From Halichoerus grypus (lineage: Eukaryota; Chordata; Mammalia; Carnivora; Phocidae): DNA of 64,000 bases. The DNA is taken from the NCBI RefSeq assembly GCF_964656455.1, contig NC_135715.1:160424437-160488436 (forward strand). The letters are read 5' to 3'. Position 1 is the stretch's first letter. Each line of letters opens with the position of its first letter. A program made the position numbers and the translations under genes. Of this stretch, positions 32,125 through 45,500 are shown in pieces. The notes beneath the pieces were generated by a model. The model searched no databases. It had not been told where the DNA came from and worked only from the letters and a program-made list of their open reading frames with translations.

Positions 32125-32350
32125 TGGGTTTTGGAGTCAGGTGGGCCTGACTTTGCATAATTACTACTCTACTTAATAGCTGCAGGACCTCAAGACATTT
32201 ACTTTTACTTTTCTGGGTCTCGGTTTCTTCATCTGCAAAATAGGGACGTGGAAGTTCCGCCTCATTGGGAGGTCATGCACACGAGATGAGACCATGTCAG
32301 AAAAGCTCTCGGCCCACTGCCTCGTACACATTAGGTTCTCAAAAACTGGT
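32125..32350 (+). repeat. MIR SINE fragment
   Basis: TTTTGGAGTCAGGTGGGCCT, CTCGGTTTCTTCATCTGCAA and CACATTAGGTTCTCAAAAAC are the MIR core and 3' end. Confidence 0.8.
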
Positions 32351-32435
32351 AACTGAGTTTAGGAACATTACAAACCCTAGTGATATTTTTGTATACAGAA
32401 GCTTTTATTTCTAATATTTTGAAAGAATAGGTTTA

Positions 32436-32437
<2 letters not shown>

Positions 32438-32471
<34 letters not shown>
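32438..32471 (+). repeat. (TG)17 microsatellite
   Basis: Uninterrupted TG/GT run. Confidence 0.95.
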
Positions 32472-32477
<6 letters not shown>

Positions 32478-33365
32478 AAATAGGCTCACTGTAAAGAAAA
32501 TAATAATACAGGAAAGCCTAAGGAAGTAAAAATTATCCGAAATACTAACATGATGACCACTGGACATATTTTGGTTAATAACTTCTAGAATTCTCTCTAG
32601 ACTAAAGAAACAGATTCATATAATTTTCCATAAATGGGAAGAAACTATACATACATTCTACATATACTTTTTATCAACAATGTCATGAGCTTCTTTTAAT
32701 GTTGGTAACTATAGACATATCATCATTTTTTAAACTTAAGTTTACTGTGGATAAATTTTTTAAAAGTACAAAAGTAGGGAAAACAGTATAATGAACTCAC
32801 TTGTCACCCAGCTTGGACAATTAGCAATTTGTGGCTAATGTCATTCGTCTATACCCAGCCCACTCCTCTAATACCAGATTGTCTGTTTAAACAAATATTT
32901 TAAAACAAATTTAAAGCAAATCCATAATTTTAATTATATTAAGGCAAATCTATAAAACAAGTCTAAGATTTGTTTCTTTATCATAACTGTATAAATTTCT
33001 ATGCTACAACCGTACCCATTATATTTTTAGCCAGTTGTGTATTCATGAACATTTGGTTGTTTCCTTTTTTTTTCTATTGTAAACAATGCCTTGGTATATA
33101 ATCTTTTGCTTTTAAAAAGTGAAGGCCTCTCCTGCTGAACACCGATGGGGATAAATACTCAAGATATTTAACAACTAGTAAGACAAGGCTGTTGAACAAT
33201 CAGAATAGACGTGGGCTGTAGGGCTGGAACAGGGCCTTGCAGGACTCCACTCTTTTGTGCCGGGCATTAAACCCTTAGTTGCTTAATCATAGGAGGTCTG
33301 GGGGACCAGAGGAGGACCTGGGGCAACCAAGGTGGCAAGGAGGACATTTGAGGGGTTTGGATAAT

Positions 33366-33437
33366 CTCCCTCTCCTTCTGCCCCTCCTCCCCAATGCTCA
33401 TGCGCTCTCTCTCTCAAATAAATAAATAACTCTTTTA
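33366..33437 (+). repeat. 3' fragment of a carnivore SINE
   Basis: CTCCTTCTGCCCCTCCTCCC, CTCTCTCTCTCAAATAAATA and ACTCTTTT remain. The tRNA-derived head is missing, so this is a 5'-truncated copy. Confidence 0.7.
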
Positions 33438-33949
33438 GAAAGAATATATGTTAATTGACTGTATGTTATGGATAAGGCTTCTGGTCAACAGTGGGCCAGC
33501 AGGTCAACATTTTTGAGGAGTCTAAAGTTATACTAGGATTTTTGACTGCACAGGGGTCAATGCCCCAACCCCTGGCGTTGTTCAAGATTGTTATTCAAGG
33601 GTCAACTCTATATACAACCAGTATGGCAATATTTCAATATTTCAATGAATACATACTACCAGCTAAACATCAGCCCTCTACTTCCAGTACTCTCCCATGA
33701 GGGAACCACTGTTAACAGGCTTTTATTGAGGGTATACTTCCAGAAATGTTCTATGAATATGACTATATATAATATATATAAAATTCCTAAAAATTTTTAC
33801 ATAAATGAGAGTATACTTTACACACTATGCCATGTCTTGCACTTGTTATATAACAGGATATCTAGTAGATATTTCCATATCAGCATAGATAGAACTATTG
33901 CATTCACAGTGGCTTGATGTTGCATTGTATGGCTTTAAGAATATAGAGG

Positions 33950-33974
33950 GGTGTGTGTGTGTGTGTGTGTGTGT
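33950..33974 (+). repeat. (GT)12 microsatellite
   Basis: Short uninterrupted GT run, then ATGCATGCACACCC. Confidence 0.9.
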
Positions 33975-35289
33975 ATGCATGCACACCCATGTGTGATTTA
34001 GGATTCTTTCTCCCTACTCTTTTCCTTTCCTGTATTTCTCTCTGATGATTTTACCTGAGGCTCAGTGGTAAACGTGTCACTGAATGTGTCCAGTGGTGAC
34101 GCTGTCGTTACCAGTGAGCCAGCTGAGCCTTCAGAAAGGTCACAGGTTTGGACTAATAACCAGACAAAGAAAATTACATAAAACATCTTTTCCAAAGAGC
34201 TTACCTTGGACTGCTCAAAGATTTGTTTCTCTCATGTGGTTCTTTTCCAAGTCAAGAGTCTTAAAGACACCACAATTTTATAGAGAAACTGTTTCTCATC
34301 AACATAAAATCAGCATTCATTTTAGATCAAATCCAGAGGTTCCAGAACCCAAGACGTTAGTGGTCATTCCAAGTGATTGAAATGCCAAAGCAGAAAATCC
34401 ACAGTATGTGTAGGGCGAGGAGACAGACTTTCAGTGAATCCAATCAAAGGCTTTTTACAAAGGCTGAACTGGCGTGAGTACAAATTTCCCATCTAAGAAC
34501 AGTCCAGTTTGAGTCTTTCAATATTGCAATGAAAGTCAAACTGAGGAGAAAGCCAGCCTACCATTCAGACTCTCTTGACTTGGGCCTTGAGTTGTGAGGT
34601 TTGTCCTTGGGAGGTGGTAGGCAAAGGTTTGTTTCTTTTATTGCTATGGAAACAGAACGGCAGCACCTCATTGGCTCAGGCCCTCTGCTCTCAAAGAGAG
34701 AAGGCCAAGAGAAGCAGCCAGTTAACAAATTCTCCAAGACACAAGACAAAATATGCTTAAGCTATACTTTCAGAGGAAATAGAATTAAACAGCACTCCTA
34801 AGCTTAATTGGCCTGTGACCATAGTTGCAAGGCAGGATCTGTGGAGGATTTTAAGTTCTTTTGTCATTTGCTTACAGAAACCTAAAACTCTAAAGGAGGC
34901 AATTTCTTCCTTGAATTTCAGGCTTTGAAATCTGTAAAAGTACAAATCCCCTAGGGCAAGAATCCTTTTCAGTCACCAGGGAGTTCGACAATTTTTTTTT
35001 CCTAAGTTTTCCTAAGCAGAAAAGCTGCTTTTTCTCATAACAGAAAAAAATGCTTGCTTATGATAGACAAGTGGCTTTCATTTTTATTCTACTGCAACTC
35101 ACTATAAGAAATATATTTTACACATTTATAACAAAAAGTTGCATGAAATAATATCTTTATTATGTACTATTCTCATCTATTATTTTTTCTTCTATTTAAA
35201 ATGAAAGCTCATTATAAATCCACTTGGTTGATTTCATGATCCACTGATGGGTCACGACCCATAGTTTACAAAACAATGTTATAAATTCA

Positions 35290-36275
35290 TCCATTCATTT
35301 GACTTCACATTTATTATCTACTGTGTACCAAGCACTGTTGTGAGGTGGGGGGGATATACCTCAGTTCCTGTGCTCCATAGAGCTTAGAGACTGGTGTGGA
35401 AGCAGACAATAAATTCAATAAAAGCACAAAGAAGCTTACATTACGGGCATCACCAGATGCAGTGGGAATGGACAGCAGGGACTTCTTATGAGTCAAAGAG
35501 AAGGGATTTGACTAGTTTTGAACAGAAAGATCATTTTTTTAAAAAGAGTTTATTTATTTGACAGAGAGAGACAGCAAAAGAGGGAACACAAGCAGGGGGA
35601 GTGGGAGAGGGAGAAGCAGGCTTCCCACTGAGCAGAGAGCTCGATGCGGAGCTCAATCCCAGGACCTTGGGATCATGACCTGAGCCGAAGGCAGACGCTT
35701 AATGACTGAGCCACCCAGGCGCCCCCAGAAAGATCATTTTGACTGCAATGTAGAGAAACAACTGGAGAGGCCAAGTCAGGAGGCAGGGAAACCAGTTAGG
35801 AATCCGTGGCAGTGGTCAAATGAGACACAGTGGTGGCCTTGGCTGAGGGAACAGCAGTAAGGATGGAGAGGAGAGGACACAATAAGACTTGGAGATTGAT
35901 CAGATGTCACAATGAAGAAAAGGAGGAGGTAACAACGATTCATGGGTTTCTAGCTCAAGCAATTGAATAGATGGCAGTGTCATTTTATTGAGATGATAAA
36001 GTCTGGAGGATAAACAGGCTCAAAGGAGCAGATCATGACTTCAACTTGGACATGTTGAGTTTGAGGTGCCAGGGAGACACCCAAGTGGTGATGTCCATTA
36101 CAGAGTTTGTTCCATGATTTGGGTTTCAAAGGAAGAGTCTGGGCCAGAAATACTTTAGGAGTCTTCAGGGTAAATAATATTTAAAGGCAAGGGAGTGGAT
36201 GAGATCACACAGGGGAACGGTGTAAGAAAATAGGGTCTAGAACAGAGCCCTGAGGAACGCCACCAATATTTACAA
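35290..36275 (-). repeat. Long reverse L2 copy with a nested SINE
   Basis: TGTGTACCAAGCACTGTTGT, ATTTTGACTGCAATGTAGAG, CAACTTGGACATGTTGAGTT and GGGTCTAGAACAGAGCCCTG are the reverse complement of L2 blocks, in order. The SINE at 35540-35726 splits it. Confidence 0.7.
35540..35726 (-). repeat. Carnivore SINE, reverse, TSD AGAAAGATCATTTT
   Basis: AAAAGAGTTTATTTATTTGA start and end GAGCCACCCAGGCGCCCC. AGAAAGATCATTTT occurs on both sides. Confidence 0.94.
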
Positions 36276-37655
36276 CAGTATTTCTTAAAGGTGGACCATG
36301 TTATAGCTCAAATATGTACAGCCATCACTTGAATGAAAATGGCTTAAATAAAAAACGTTCATTAGTTTCATGAAATACAAAGTCTGGAAGTAGTGCTACC
36401 AGATTGATGCAGACTCAGCAATGTCACTGGAGAATTGGGTTTTTTCCATATTTCTCTCATGCCCATCTCAGGGTGTCAACTGAGGGGAGCCTTGTGGTTA
36501 CACTCTGGCTGCCCCAACTCCAAGCACCATGGGCAGACTAGATGAAGACCAACTTCAAAAACTAAAGGGGAGGCAAAAAAGTCACAAAGAGAACAAGGAA
36601 TAGATTTGACTAATCCAGTTAAATCCATCTCTATCTAGAGATTGGATATTACTTGGAGTCTGTGTGAAATTTTATATCTAAATGCTTTCTCATGATTTAT
36701 AAAAAGCAGGATTTGGGTCTTATGGGGAGAGTGGCTAACAGCAAAGATACAAAGGAAGCAGGCACAGAAGGAGGTCACTTGACTTGGCCAAGGCTTGGCA
36801 CTAATTACCACTACTTTAGGATTTTTCTTTCCTCCTTTCCTCTATTTAGACATGAGTACAACTTTGTCAGATCCAAAACGGCAGAGGGGAAGGAAAGGAA
36901 GGCTTTTAGGGGCTAAGTGTCAACTGCTCTTTGATTGAATTTAGGGAAACTTTGGATTGTGCAAAAGGCTCTTTCCAAAGACCCAGAAAGGGGACTGATG
37001 CTACTAACATTGTCAGTAACGTTCCCCAAAGCAATGTGCCTTAGTATTTGAAATGGAGGTGGGAGAGGCCAGAATACCAACAGTATAAGAGAGTAGAGGT
37101 TGAGTAAGTAAATGAGAGAAACTGTGACTTAATCCAATTATATCAACAAAATTAGCTTGCACATTGGATTGGGAAATGGGCACCACCTTGTGGGATGCTG
37201 TGGCCCTCAGGAAGTGACAAGTGTGATCAGCCAGTTGAGTATTCAGAAGCTTTCCATTTGGGTAAGCCTTCTGTGGCTCTCTGAGAATACTTCTCTGAGA
37301 ATTCTCTCTGAGAATACTCTGAAAAGACAGTGTTCTTTCAGGGAGCTTATCATTATCTCCAAGTTGCTCGGTTTCCTTTGATTGTTTCTTGTCTTTGAAG
37401 ATCTCACTTTAGGGTGCTCTGCTAAGTGAGTGATTCAGCTGTTCCCAAATGGTCCCTCTCCAGGAAACCACAGGAGTCATACAAACGCCTACGGGCACTT
37501 GATCTGGGGCTCAGCACTGGAACAGCAGGACCCATTACCCTAAACATCTGTTGTTCTCATCAGTAATCCCATTCAGGATCCAGGGGAATGCCTCTCCTCA
37601 CCTCTTACCCTTTATCTTCAAAACAAAAGATGACTATGTCAAAATGCTATGAAGG

Positions 37656-38543
37656 TATTTGTCTTTCTCTGTCTGCCTTATTTCACTTAGCATAATACCC
37701 TCGAGGTCCATCCATATTGTCCCAGATGGCAAGATTTCATTCTTTTTTTTTATTGCTGAGTAATTTTTCATTGCACATACCCACATCTTCTTTCTCCTTT
37801 CATCTGTGGATGGACACTTGGGTTGCTTCCATATCTTGGCTCTTGTAAGCAAAGCTGCAATAAACATAGGGGTGCAGGTATCTTTCCAAATTAGTGTTTT
37901 CATTTTTGGGGGGTAAATACCCAGTAGTAGAATTACTGGATCATACAGCATTTCTATTTTTAATTTATTGAGGAACCTCTATACTGTTTTCCACAGTGGT
38001 TGCACCAATTTACATTCCAACCCACAGGACATGAGGGTTCCTTTTACACCCCATCCTTGCCAACACTTATTTCTTCTCTTTTTGATAATAGCCATTCTGA
38101 CAAGTGGGAGGTGATATTTCATTGTGATTTTGATTTGCATTTCCCTAATGATTAGCGATGCTGAGAATCTTTTCAGAGAAAGACAAATACAATATGATTT
38201 CACTTAAATGTGGGATCCAAAAAACGAAACTTACAAAAACAGAAACAGACTCATAAATACAGAGAACAAACTGGTGGTTGCCAGAGGGGTGGAGATGGGG
38301 TACGGGCGAAATAGAGGAGGGGGATCAAGAGGTACAAACTTCCAGTAATAAAAGAAATAAGTCACAGGGATATAAAGTACAGCATAGGAAAGATAGCCAA
38401 TAATATTGTGCTAACCTTGCATGGTGACCACACTTCTGGTGAGCGCTGTGTAATGTATAGAATTGTTGAATCACTGTGTTGTAGACCTGAGACTACCATA
38501 GCATTGTGGGTCAGCTATAGTTCAAGAATACAATTTTTTTCTT
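37656..38543. mobile_element. L1 insertion with 5' inversion (twin priming), TSD-bounded
   Basis: The left part (37656 to about 38172) is L1 ORF2 C-terminus on the minus strand: open frames contain DTCTPMFIAALLTRAKIWKQ and MLSEIRQTEKDKY upstream of a frame break near 37951-37979, preceded by [14 protein letters not shown]. The right part (38175-38543) is the L1 3' end on the plus strand, beginning GAGAAAGACAAATACAATAT, which encodes the same EKDKY motif. The flanks AAATGCTATGAAGG (37642-37655) and AAATGCTAGGAAGG (38544-38557) match at 13 of 14 bases. A 5'-truncated, inverted L1 is the natural reading. No intact ORF remains. Confidence 0.8.
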
Positions 38544-38754
38544 AAATGCTAGGAAGGTTTCTGGGTTGTGCTGCTAAGGTCAGAGACAGACACTGCTCTG
38601 GAATTCAGGAGGAATGAGGGCAGCAGCAGCGAGGAGAGAGGAAAGGTAACTTGTCAAAAGTTCTCAGTATGGATGCATCGATCCATGCATAATGAAATAC
38701 TGTTTTCCAGTGGTGCCGAGCATCCATTTTTCGCTTCTTTTAACATTTTAATTT

Positions 38755-38977
38755 TTTTATTTAAAGACTTTTATTTATTTAGTGGAGAGAGAGGGAGCTT
38801 GTGTGCGTGCGCCCGCGAGTGGGAGGAGGGGCAGAGGGAATGACAAGTGGCATCTCAAGCAGACTCTCAGCTGGGGGTGGAGTCCCATGGGGGGCTTGAT
38901 TTCACCACCCTGAGATCACGACCTGAGTGGAAATCGTGAGTCAGACACTTAATCTACTGAGCCACCCAGGCGCCCCC
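38755..38977 (-). repeat. Carnivore SINE, reverse
   Basis: TTAAAGACTTTTATTTATTT start and end GAGCCACCCAGGCGCCCCC. The flanks TAACATTTTAATTT and TAATGTTTTAATTT resemble an aged TSD. Confidence 0.92.
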
Positions 38978-40900
38978 TAATGTTTTAATTTGTAATTCCA
39001 CAGGTACTTATATAATGGAGTGGTACTTGCAAGACCTGCATTTTGTGGCTGAAGAATATTTTGCAATATGAATTCTGATTACCTTAAAATTTATATATAT
39101 GTATGTATAGGCCTAGATGGAACATGGATGAAGCAATGCGCTACTTCTTCACATTATTGTATGGAACTGTGTGTATCTAGAGAGTCCCTTGAAAGGTGGT
39201 GAAATAGCTTTTTAAGTGGTAGTGGATTACACACAATTAAAATATTTTGTAAAGTTTTCTGGCCCTTTGTTGTAATGTTTAAATATAATGTGAAAATCTT
39301 GCCTTTAAATAACTTAGTGATTTTGCTAGAAGGCAAGAAAAATAAATGTTATGGAACACTTTTTAAATTATTTGACTTTTATGTATTTTTTGCTAATATC
39401 TCACATCTTTGGTGTGTTTTACTCTCATTTTTTTAGAATAAAACTCTTCATGCCTGCCAGCCAGCAGCTGTATTTTGTCATCTTTACCAAACCTGCACAG
39501 CAACATTTGTTCATTTGAAAATTCTATGGCATTTAGGTACTTATTTTATAAACACCAATGAAAAACAAAACTTGATACTAGCATAAATCAAACTTAATAT
39601 AGTAAAAACAGAGATGTAAGTCAACAGAATGCCCTCAAATATTGCCCTCATCAGAAGGTTTTGGGACTTAAACACATCTACTGCTGCTCTTCATTTGTGA
39701 AAGAAAACACAATTAAAGATGCTGGGAATATCACTAAATCACTAAATTTTGTATCCAAATCAAGACTAATTCATTTGAAAAACAAGTCCAATTTTAACAA
39801 ATTTGGCCTAATTATTTACATAAGTTCAACAAGAATAGTGATTGACCATAGAGATCCTTTAAAATTTGCTTTACTGGAACTTTTCACAAGGAATCTGCAG
39901 GCTGAACTTTTAATAGACTCTTGAGGCGAGAAGCCAAACCAAATGTTTGCCATCAGACATGCCTGCAATACCCGTAGATTTGGGCAAATTGCTCTCCTCG
40001 AGGTTCCCTCCCCCCCAAATCCTGAGGTTCCTGCACCTCCCAGGAAGTGATATTCTTTACTCACCTGGTAAGGCTGCTGGGAATTCTGTAAGCAAGGTAC
40101 CAGACCAACATTTCCAAGGGGCTCTATTGGCTTCATAAAGTCAACCTTAATTCCTTACAGATGTCTGGTTATATCTGAGTCTATGCATGTCTCTCTCAAA
40201 TATGACATTCCAGTCAAAACCTTGGTAATATAACCAATGTTTCCAATGGTGTCTTGTTACAAGAAGAATAGATTCTCACTGGACTTATGCAAATAATTAT
40301 AATTGCCATTGAACAAAGAATACTCATTGAGAGTTTCTGAATTTCAGAGGGTTCAGGTACTATTTGTTTCAATCTTAGTTCATCCTGACCACACATAAAA
40401 TTCTTTTCTGGAGCTTTCCCTTCACAGACCTACAACTTTCTTTTGTATTCAGATTTTGTCCTAAGTCTTTTCTCTCCACATAAGTAGTCTCATTTTGGGA
40501 CAAAATTACCTTCTTTTTCCCTCAACAAAAATGTATTCTCATTCCTGACACCTTTCTTACACGTCTCCTACTTTCTTACATACGGAGTTGCTTTCCTTAT
40601 CATTTCCATCAGTCTTAATTACATATAGCAAAATTTTAACTCTTAGAACCTTAGTCTCCAGTGAAAACTAAGTAGTAACCAATTGTGAACTATTACACCA
40701 AAATTCTTTAGATTGGCAAATTTATGAATTCATTTCATAATTTTTGGGGACATGCAGTTTTCAAAGTATAATCTTTCAATAAGGCACAAAGCATGTTTTC
40801 CAACAGACCCAAGTATTTTTAGTTTCTCTGCAGTAAGAAGTCAAAAGCAGAGAGACCTACATCATTAACCAATGCTTTAGGAGTTTATCTTATTTGGAAA
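38978..40900. other. Intergenic, unassigned A/T-rich sequence
   Basis: About 1.9 kb with no repeat or gene that I can name. Open frames of up to 106 codons occur on both strands without recognisable motifs or splice structure. Confidence 0.4.
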
Positions 40901-42270
40901 TGACTTAGCTATCCAATGAATTCAATCCAACTTATCATTTAACTTAGCAAAACCTCAAAGTTTCAGGTTTGATAGCTATCTGCAGGATCAGATGGCCATG
41001 AAACCTAGCAAAACACACTTTACAGTTTTTGCAGAGGTCAGGATTTGGGGACAATGACATGAAGGCTTGCACATGTGGGACTCCCAACCATTTGGAGGAA
41101 TTCTGGCAAAAGAGGTCAAGCTGGAAAATAATAAGAAAGGGTTCCGTGGAGGGGCCATACCTCTTGATCTGGGAGTTTGTACTAAGGCCAGGAAACATTA
41201 CATTAAAAAAATGAGACATTTTTCACAGGCCTTGGGCATCACATTTGTTCCATTTTTTAAGAATACAGCCCAAGGGTGAGTCCAAAGGAAAAGAGGGAAT
41301 TTGTCCCATAGTGGGAAAGACTAGCTGCTGATTCCCAAAGGGGCATCCCACCAAAGGCAATGGAGCTCCTGACTCGTGGTTGCAATTTCAGTCAGGGCAT
41401 CCCACTGACCTGAAAAAGGACTGAACCTTATATGGAATGACTGACTCTACTGGGGCATCCTACCAAGGGGAGGGTTGCAGCAAATGGCAATAGAAATCCC
41501 TGCTGGGACATCCTCCGCAACAGGGAAAGCTGGACACCAGGTGGCCAGACCGGGTTGGAAAAAGGAGCGGAAAGGATGTGCCACTCAGATGCATAGGAAT
41601 GTGTTTTGCTTATAGATGAAGATGGCAGCTGGATCCATGGGAACAAAGGAAAAGGGGAGGGAGGGAGTTCCAAAAGAAGCACAATGGGAATGGAGACCTT
41701 AAAGGAGATGGAGTGGGAGAGGAAGGGAAAGGGGTCCTTTGCCGTCACAGGCACCAGCAGTCCAACCTGTTCACCTTCAGACCTTTAGACCACATCAGGG
41801 AGTTGCCCTGGCCAGAGATCTTCAGTTGTCTGAGGAGTACTAGGGTTAGGGCGCCAAGGGGCTGAAAAGAGAGAGGAGAGGGAGGGAAGAGTCCCTCTGA
41901 AGGGCAAGAGGGAAAAATCCCTCACCCTTTCGGGCAAGGGTGGTCTGGTGGGTTCCCCCTGGGATTTTGGATCCTCAGTTTCCCAAGGACTGCTAGAGTA
42001 GGTCCACTGAGGGAAAGTTCCAAGAAATTCCTGGAGAATCTGGGAAGAGTCCCAGGCCAGCAGAGTTCCCCATACAGGACACCAAGTGTGGGGTGCTCCA
42101 GTTGGGTAGGGGCCAGCGGTGTGGATGGTAAAAGAATTCACCCAAGGCAGAACAAAAGAGATAGAAGTTTATTGACTACACCACAAGGGAGTAGCAGGCA
42201 GGACACCAAAGGGGAGACTGTCTGCTGAAAACAGTTTCTAAATAGCTAAGAGCATCAACAGTAAATTGTG
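40901..42270 (-). repeat. LTR/ERV-like block in minus orientation, just downstream of TRAK2
   Basis: Read on the minus strand, a putative R-U5 runs from AATAAA (42168-42173 on plus is TTTATT) through TTGGGTGAATTC to a CA end at about 42087, and the following sequence (CTTGGTGTCCTGTATGG) would hold the primer-binding region and leader. To the left are proline/serine-rich minus-strand open frames (42141-41785, 41754-41428) with gag-leader-like composition but no recognised domain. It contains four GGGCATCC-type units at 41341, 41395, 41453 and 41505. Broken and non-functional; the family is unknown to me. Confidence 0.4.
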
Positions 42271-42589
42271 GAGTTTAGGAAAAAAATTGCTTCACATTTT
42301 CTCAGTCTTCCCAAATTAAAGATCTGCAATGACTTTTTGTGGCTGTTATTTTGCTAAGGAAACAATATGGCAAATATAGACATTCCATCCCCTCTGTTTT
42401 GAAAAATATATCTCAGAAAATACAGTAAGATCTGTTTAATACTTATGACTACTGTTGGTTTGTTTTGTATTCGTTTGGCAAAGAGAGGTTGTTTTCTCTA
42501 CCAAAACCAACATAATGGAAAGGAAAGACTCAATGCAGGATAATCTGTGAGAAGAAGTGGGACAAAAACACAGAAAGACAAATAAAAAT

Positions 42590-45500
42590 TTAAGAAGATA
42601 CTCATGTTTATTAACTGATTTACATTTGACAAAGCAAAGGTAAGTGCACAAAGAGCTGTTTGACGAAGTCAAGCCCTAGATATCCAACAACAGTATTTCC
42701 CTGGTGGCCCCAGAGGGCACTGAACCACCACCCCTCGGCAGCTGTGTTCTGCAATGCAGCCACCTGGGTGTAGACACTGCGGAGTTACACTTGGGAGTAC
42801 AGGCCTGTGGGCATCTGACATCAAACGAGTGGACCATTAAACACTTGAGAGCTCTCGTTCCAGATGTCTAAAGTCAATGTGAGCAACCAACAAGTACTAA
42901 TTATGTACTAGAATGGTCAGAACAAAAGAACAGACTTTGAATACTGTATAAAATACACCTTTTCTAGAGAATAAGCTCTAGTCATGAGCTGTCTCTTTAT
43001 TTCCTCCCTTTGCCAAAGTCTGTTCATTCATGTCAAGTCAAGGACATAAAGTATAAAATCTTTTAAAAAACTACTCTAACGATGGTCATTAAGTTCTCCC
43101 TAAGACCCAAGCCTAAGGCTATTTACATAAGATTTGGGATCATCATAATTCAGGAAAACTTTTCATTCTGAGCTCACAAAGGTATCCCTCCTATAGATAG
43201 TAGGATACTCAGAAATACCTGAGGTATAATCACTGAGAACCTTCCTGAAGGAGAAAAAAAAGATTAGAGTTTCCTATAGTGGCATAAAAGTACATACACA
43301 GTTGATACTGAAAAACTAAAATGTGACAGGACTAAAGTATAACAAATAAGCTGAAGAGAAACTTCCTACAAGGCTCCAGGTCTTCTTACTATACTTTGCA
43401 CAGCTTTGTTATAATAGAGATTCTCAGGCTGTACCAAAAATGATTTTAGGTGGAATCTTAAAAACAGCAAACCCCAATTTCAAACAGATTCATTTCTAGA
43501 GACAAGCATGTGCCAGTATACAATCATCATGTTTCTGGCAGAACAGTAACATCAGTCCAATTTTCAAAAACTTAAGTCTGGGTCTCTTTTAATTAGATGT
43601 GCTTATTTGGCTGTGAATATGCCCTCACCCTGCCTCCAGAATGATCATTTTAGCATCAGTTATAAAAAAAAGTATACTAATTATACAGAATACTCCAAAG
43701 TCTAGCTTAGTTTATAGCTATTTATATAAGATACACAAATCTGATAATTTAACACTTTGTACTACTCTCTGGCCCTACATTTTCCTACTTCCTGATGTTT
43801 CTTGGAAACTGGCAACAGGAAGACTACTTTCTTAGAGAATAAATAAAAAGCTTTAAGAATTGGCTAAAATAAGCACCCCAGAGTCACTTTAGGAAGTAGA
43901 AACTCAAATACTATTTTTTTAAAAAAGTGAATTGGAATATTCTGGAAATTTAAACATCTTTAAACAAGGAATTCTTCTGTTTAGTGCCTACCACATTCAG
44001 GGACACTTACATTCACTTATGGACCTGCTGGAATCCTTTCTGAACATGTTATGACCTCAGCATGACTGACAGAAGGGGAGAGGACACTTTAACTTTTTGT
44101 TTTTAAGAAATTTAGAAAAGTTTTATTAAGCTTCTAAAAAGCATGGTAAACTCACAAATTCTTACTACTGCATGCAGGTTGGTTTTTCTACCCTTTTGAG
44201 CACATAGCTTCTTCAGGTAGGAGAGGCACCTCAAGAGGGGAAAGGAAGGACCCTCTTCAGGCACGAGAATAGGTGTATCAATGGGAACCAAAGGAGCAAA
44301 ACTCTCATCAAGAATTCTTCAGAAAACTGCCTTTCAGTTAAGTCAGAAGAAATGAGCAAAACATTTGCAAATTAAGCTCCAAAAAGATCAATATGCCTTC
44401 CATTTTCAAAAACAAAATAATTAGCCCCCTCCCTCATTTCTTCTCCATCATGCCTTTCATATAATGGTATTTTTTTCTGAACTGTACTGTGTAGAGAAAG
44501 CCATGTCATCTGATGAACAGACCTTGATCAGCAACACTCAGCGAAACAGATCCGTTTCTTCCCAATTCACAGCCTTGCGTCACACTGCTGAATGCTGAAA
44601 CCTAATCCATGAGTTTCACTTTGCCATTTCACAGAATTTGTAAAGAAAAAAAAAAAAAGGAATCCCAGGAAAAAAAGCAAAAGCTTTGACTTTCCCATTA
44701 AAAATGTTCATTCTCGAATTCTACAGATATCAAGAAAAAGACAGATGTGTCTTAATTTTACATTTAAAAAAACCACAATCTCAAAGCAAGCACCTGGGTT
44801 TTACTTTAGCTTATAATAATTTAATATGCCTGAGAATTTTTGTGCAAATACATCTCATCTTCACTGAAAAATATGCATAGCACTTTGGAAAAAGTTTAGT
44901 TGCAAGTAACTTTCCTTACAAAAAACATACAGACATAAATACATAACATTCCCTAATTCCTATTGATTGCACTTCTGGTTTAACCCCTTCCAGCCTCCAA
45001 GGAAATTTGAAAGACATGTAATTTTGTTCATATGCCTTGGCCACTGTCCTTATCTAAAAGAAATATTCTGAAAACAAGTTTCCTTGGTTCCAACTTACCC
45101 ATATTTTCCTTCTTAAGTAAATCCTTCCTACCCCCCAATTCATATTGGTTTTTTGGAGGTATTGTATAAAGATACAAATTTAAAAATGAACTTTTATTAA
45201 TCACAAATACAAAAGGAATGTGGGTGGTGTTTGGGCTCCCAGTGGCTCAAAGGCTTGAAAACAGAAAGCAAAAGGGAGTTTCCACTACTCTGATTTTATG
45301 AAAAAGATAAAATTCCTTGTTTGCTACTGCTGTGTACATACCATTTGATGGATATGTAATTTAAGCAGACCATAAAAGGGTAAAACATAAAAGCCTCAGT
45401 AACAGATGGGGCTTAGCCCGGCAACCCTGCAGTTCAGCTTTTCATAGGCAATGATCAAAGCTGCTCCCTTTCTCTTCCCATCTCCTAAGCTGGGTTCTTG

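Larger units (their letters stand above)
31561..37640. other. Intergenic region between FLACC1 and TRAK2, left part
   Basis: No gene is supported. It holds a MIR (32125-32350), two TG microsatellites, a SINE 3' scrap (33366-33437), a long reverse L2 (35290-36275) with a nested SINE, and A/T-rich unassigned sequence, including short open frames without homology. Confidence 0.6.

Noticed and set aside
33998..34206. Minus-strand exon-like blocks near 34.05-34.2 kb (donors CTCAG|GTAAAATC and CCAAG|GTAAGC) as FLACC1 5' exons
   Set aside because: The donors are good, but in the frame needed to join FLACC1 there is a stop and no ATG, and the true ATG exon at 27457 has its own upstream stop. They could only be noncoding exons, for which there is no evidence here.
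41341..41520. Regularly spaced GGGCATCC units as a CRISPR array
   Set aside because: The genome is mammalian, the units are short and diverged, and there are no conserved 28-37 bp repeats or spacers; they look like tandem duplication inside ERV-like sequence.
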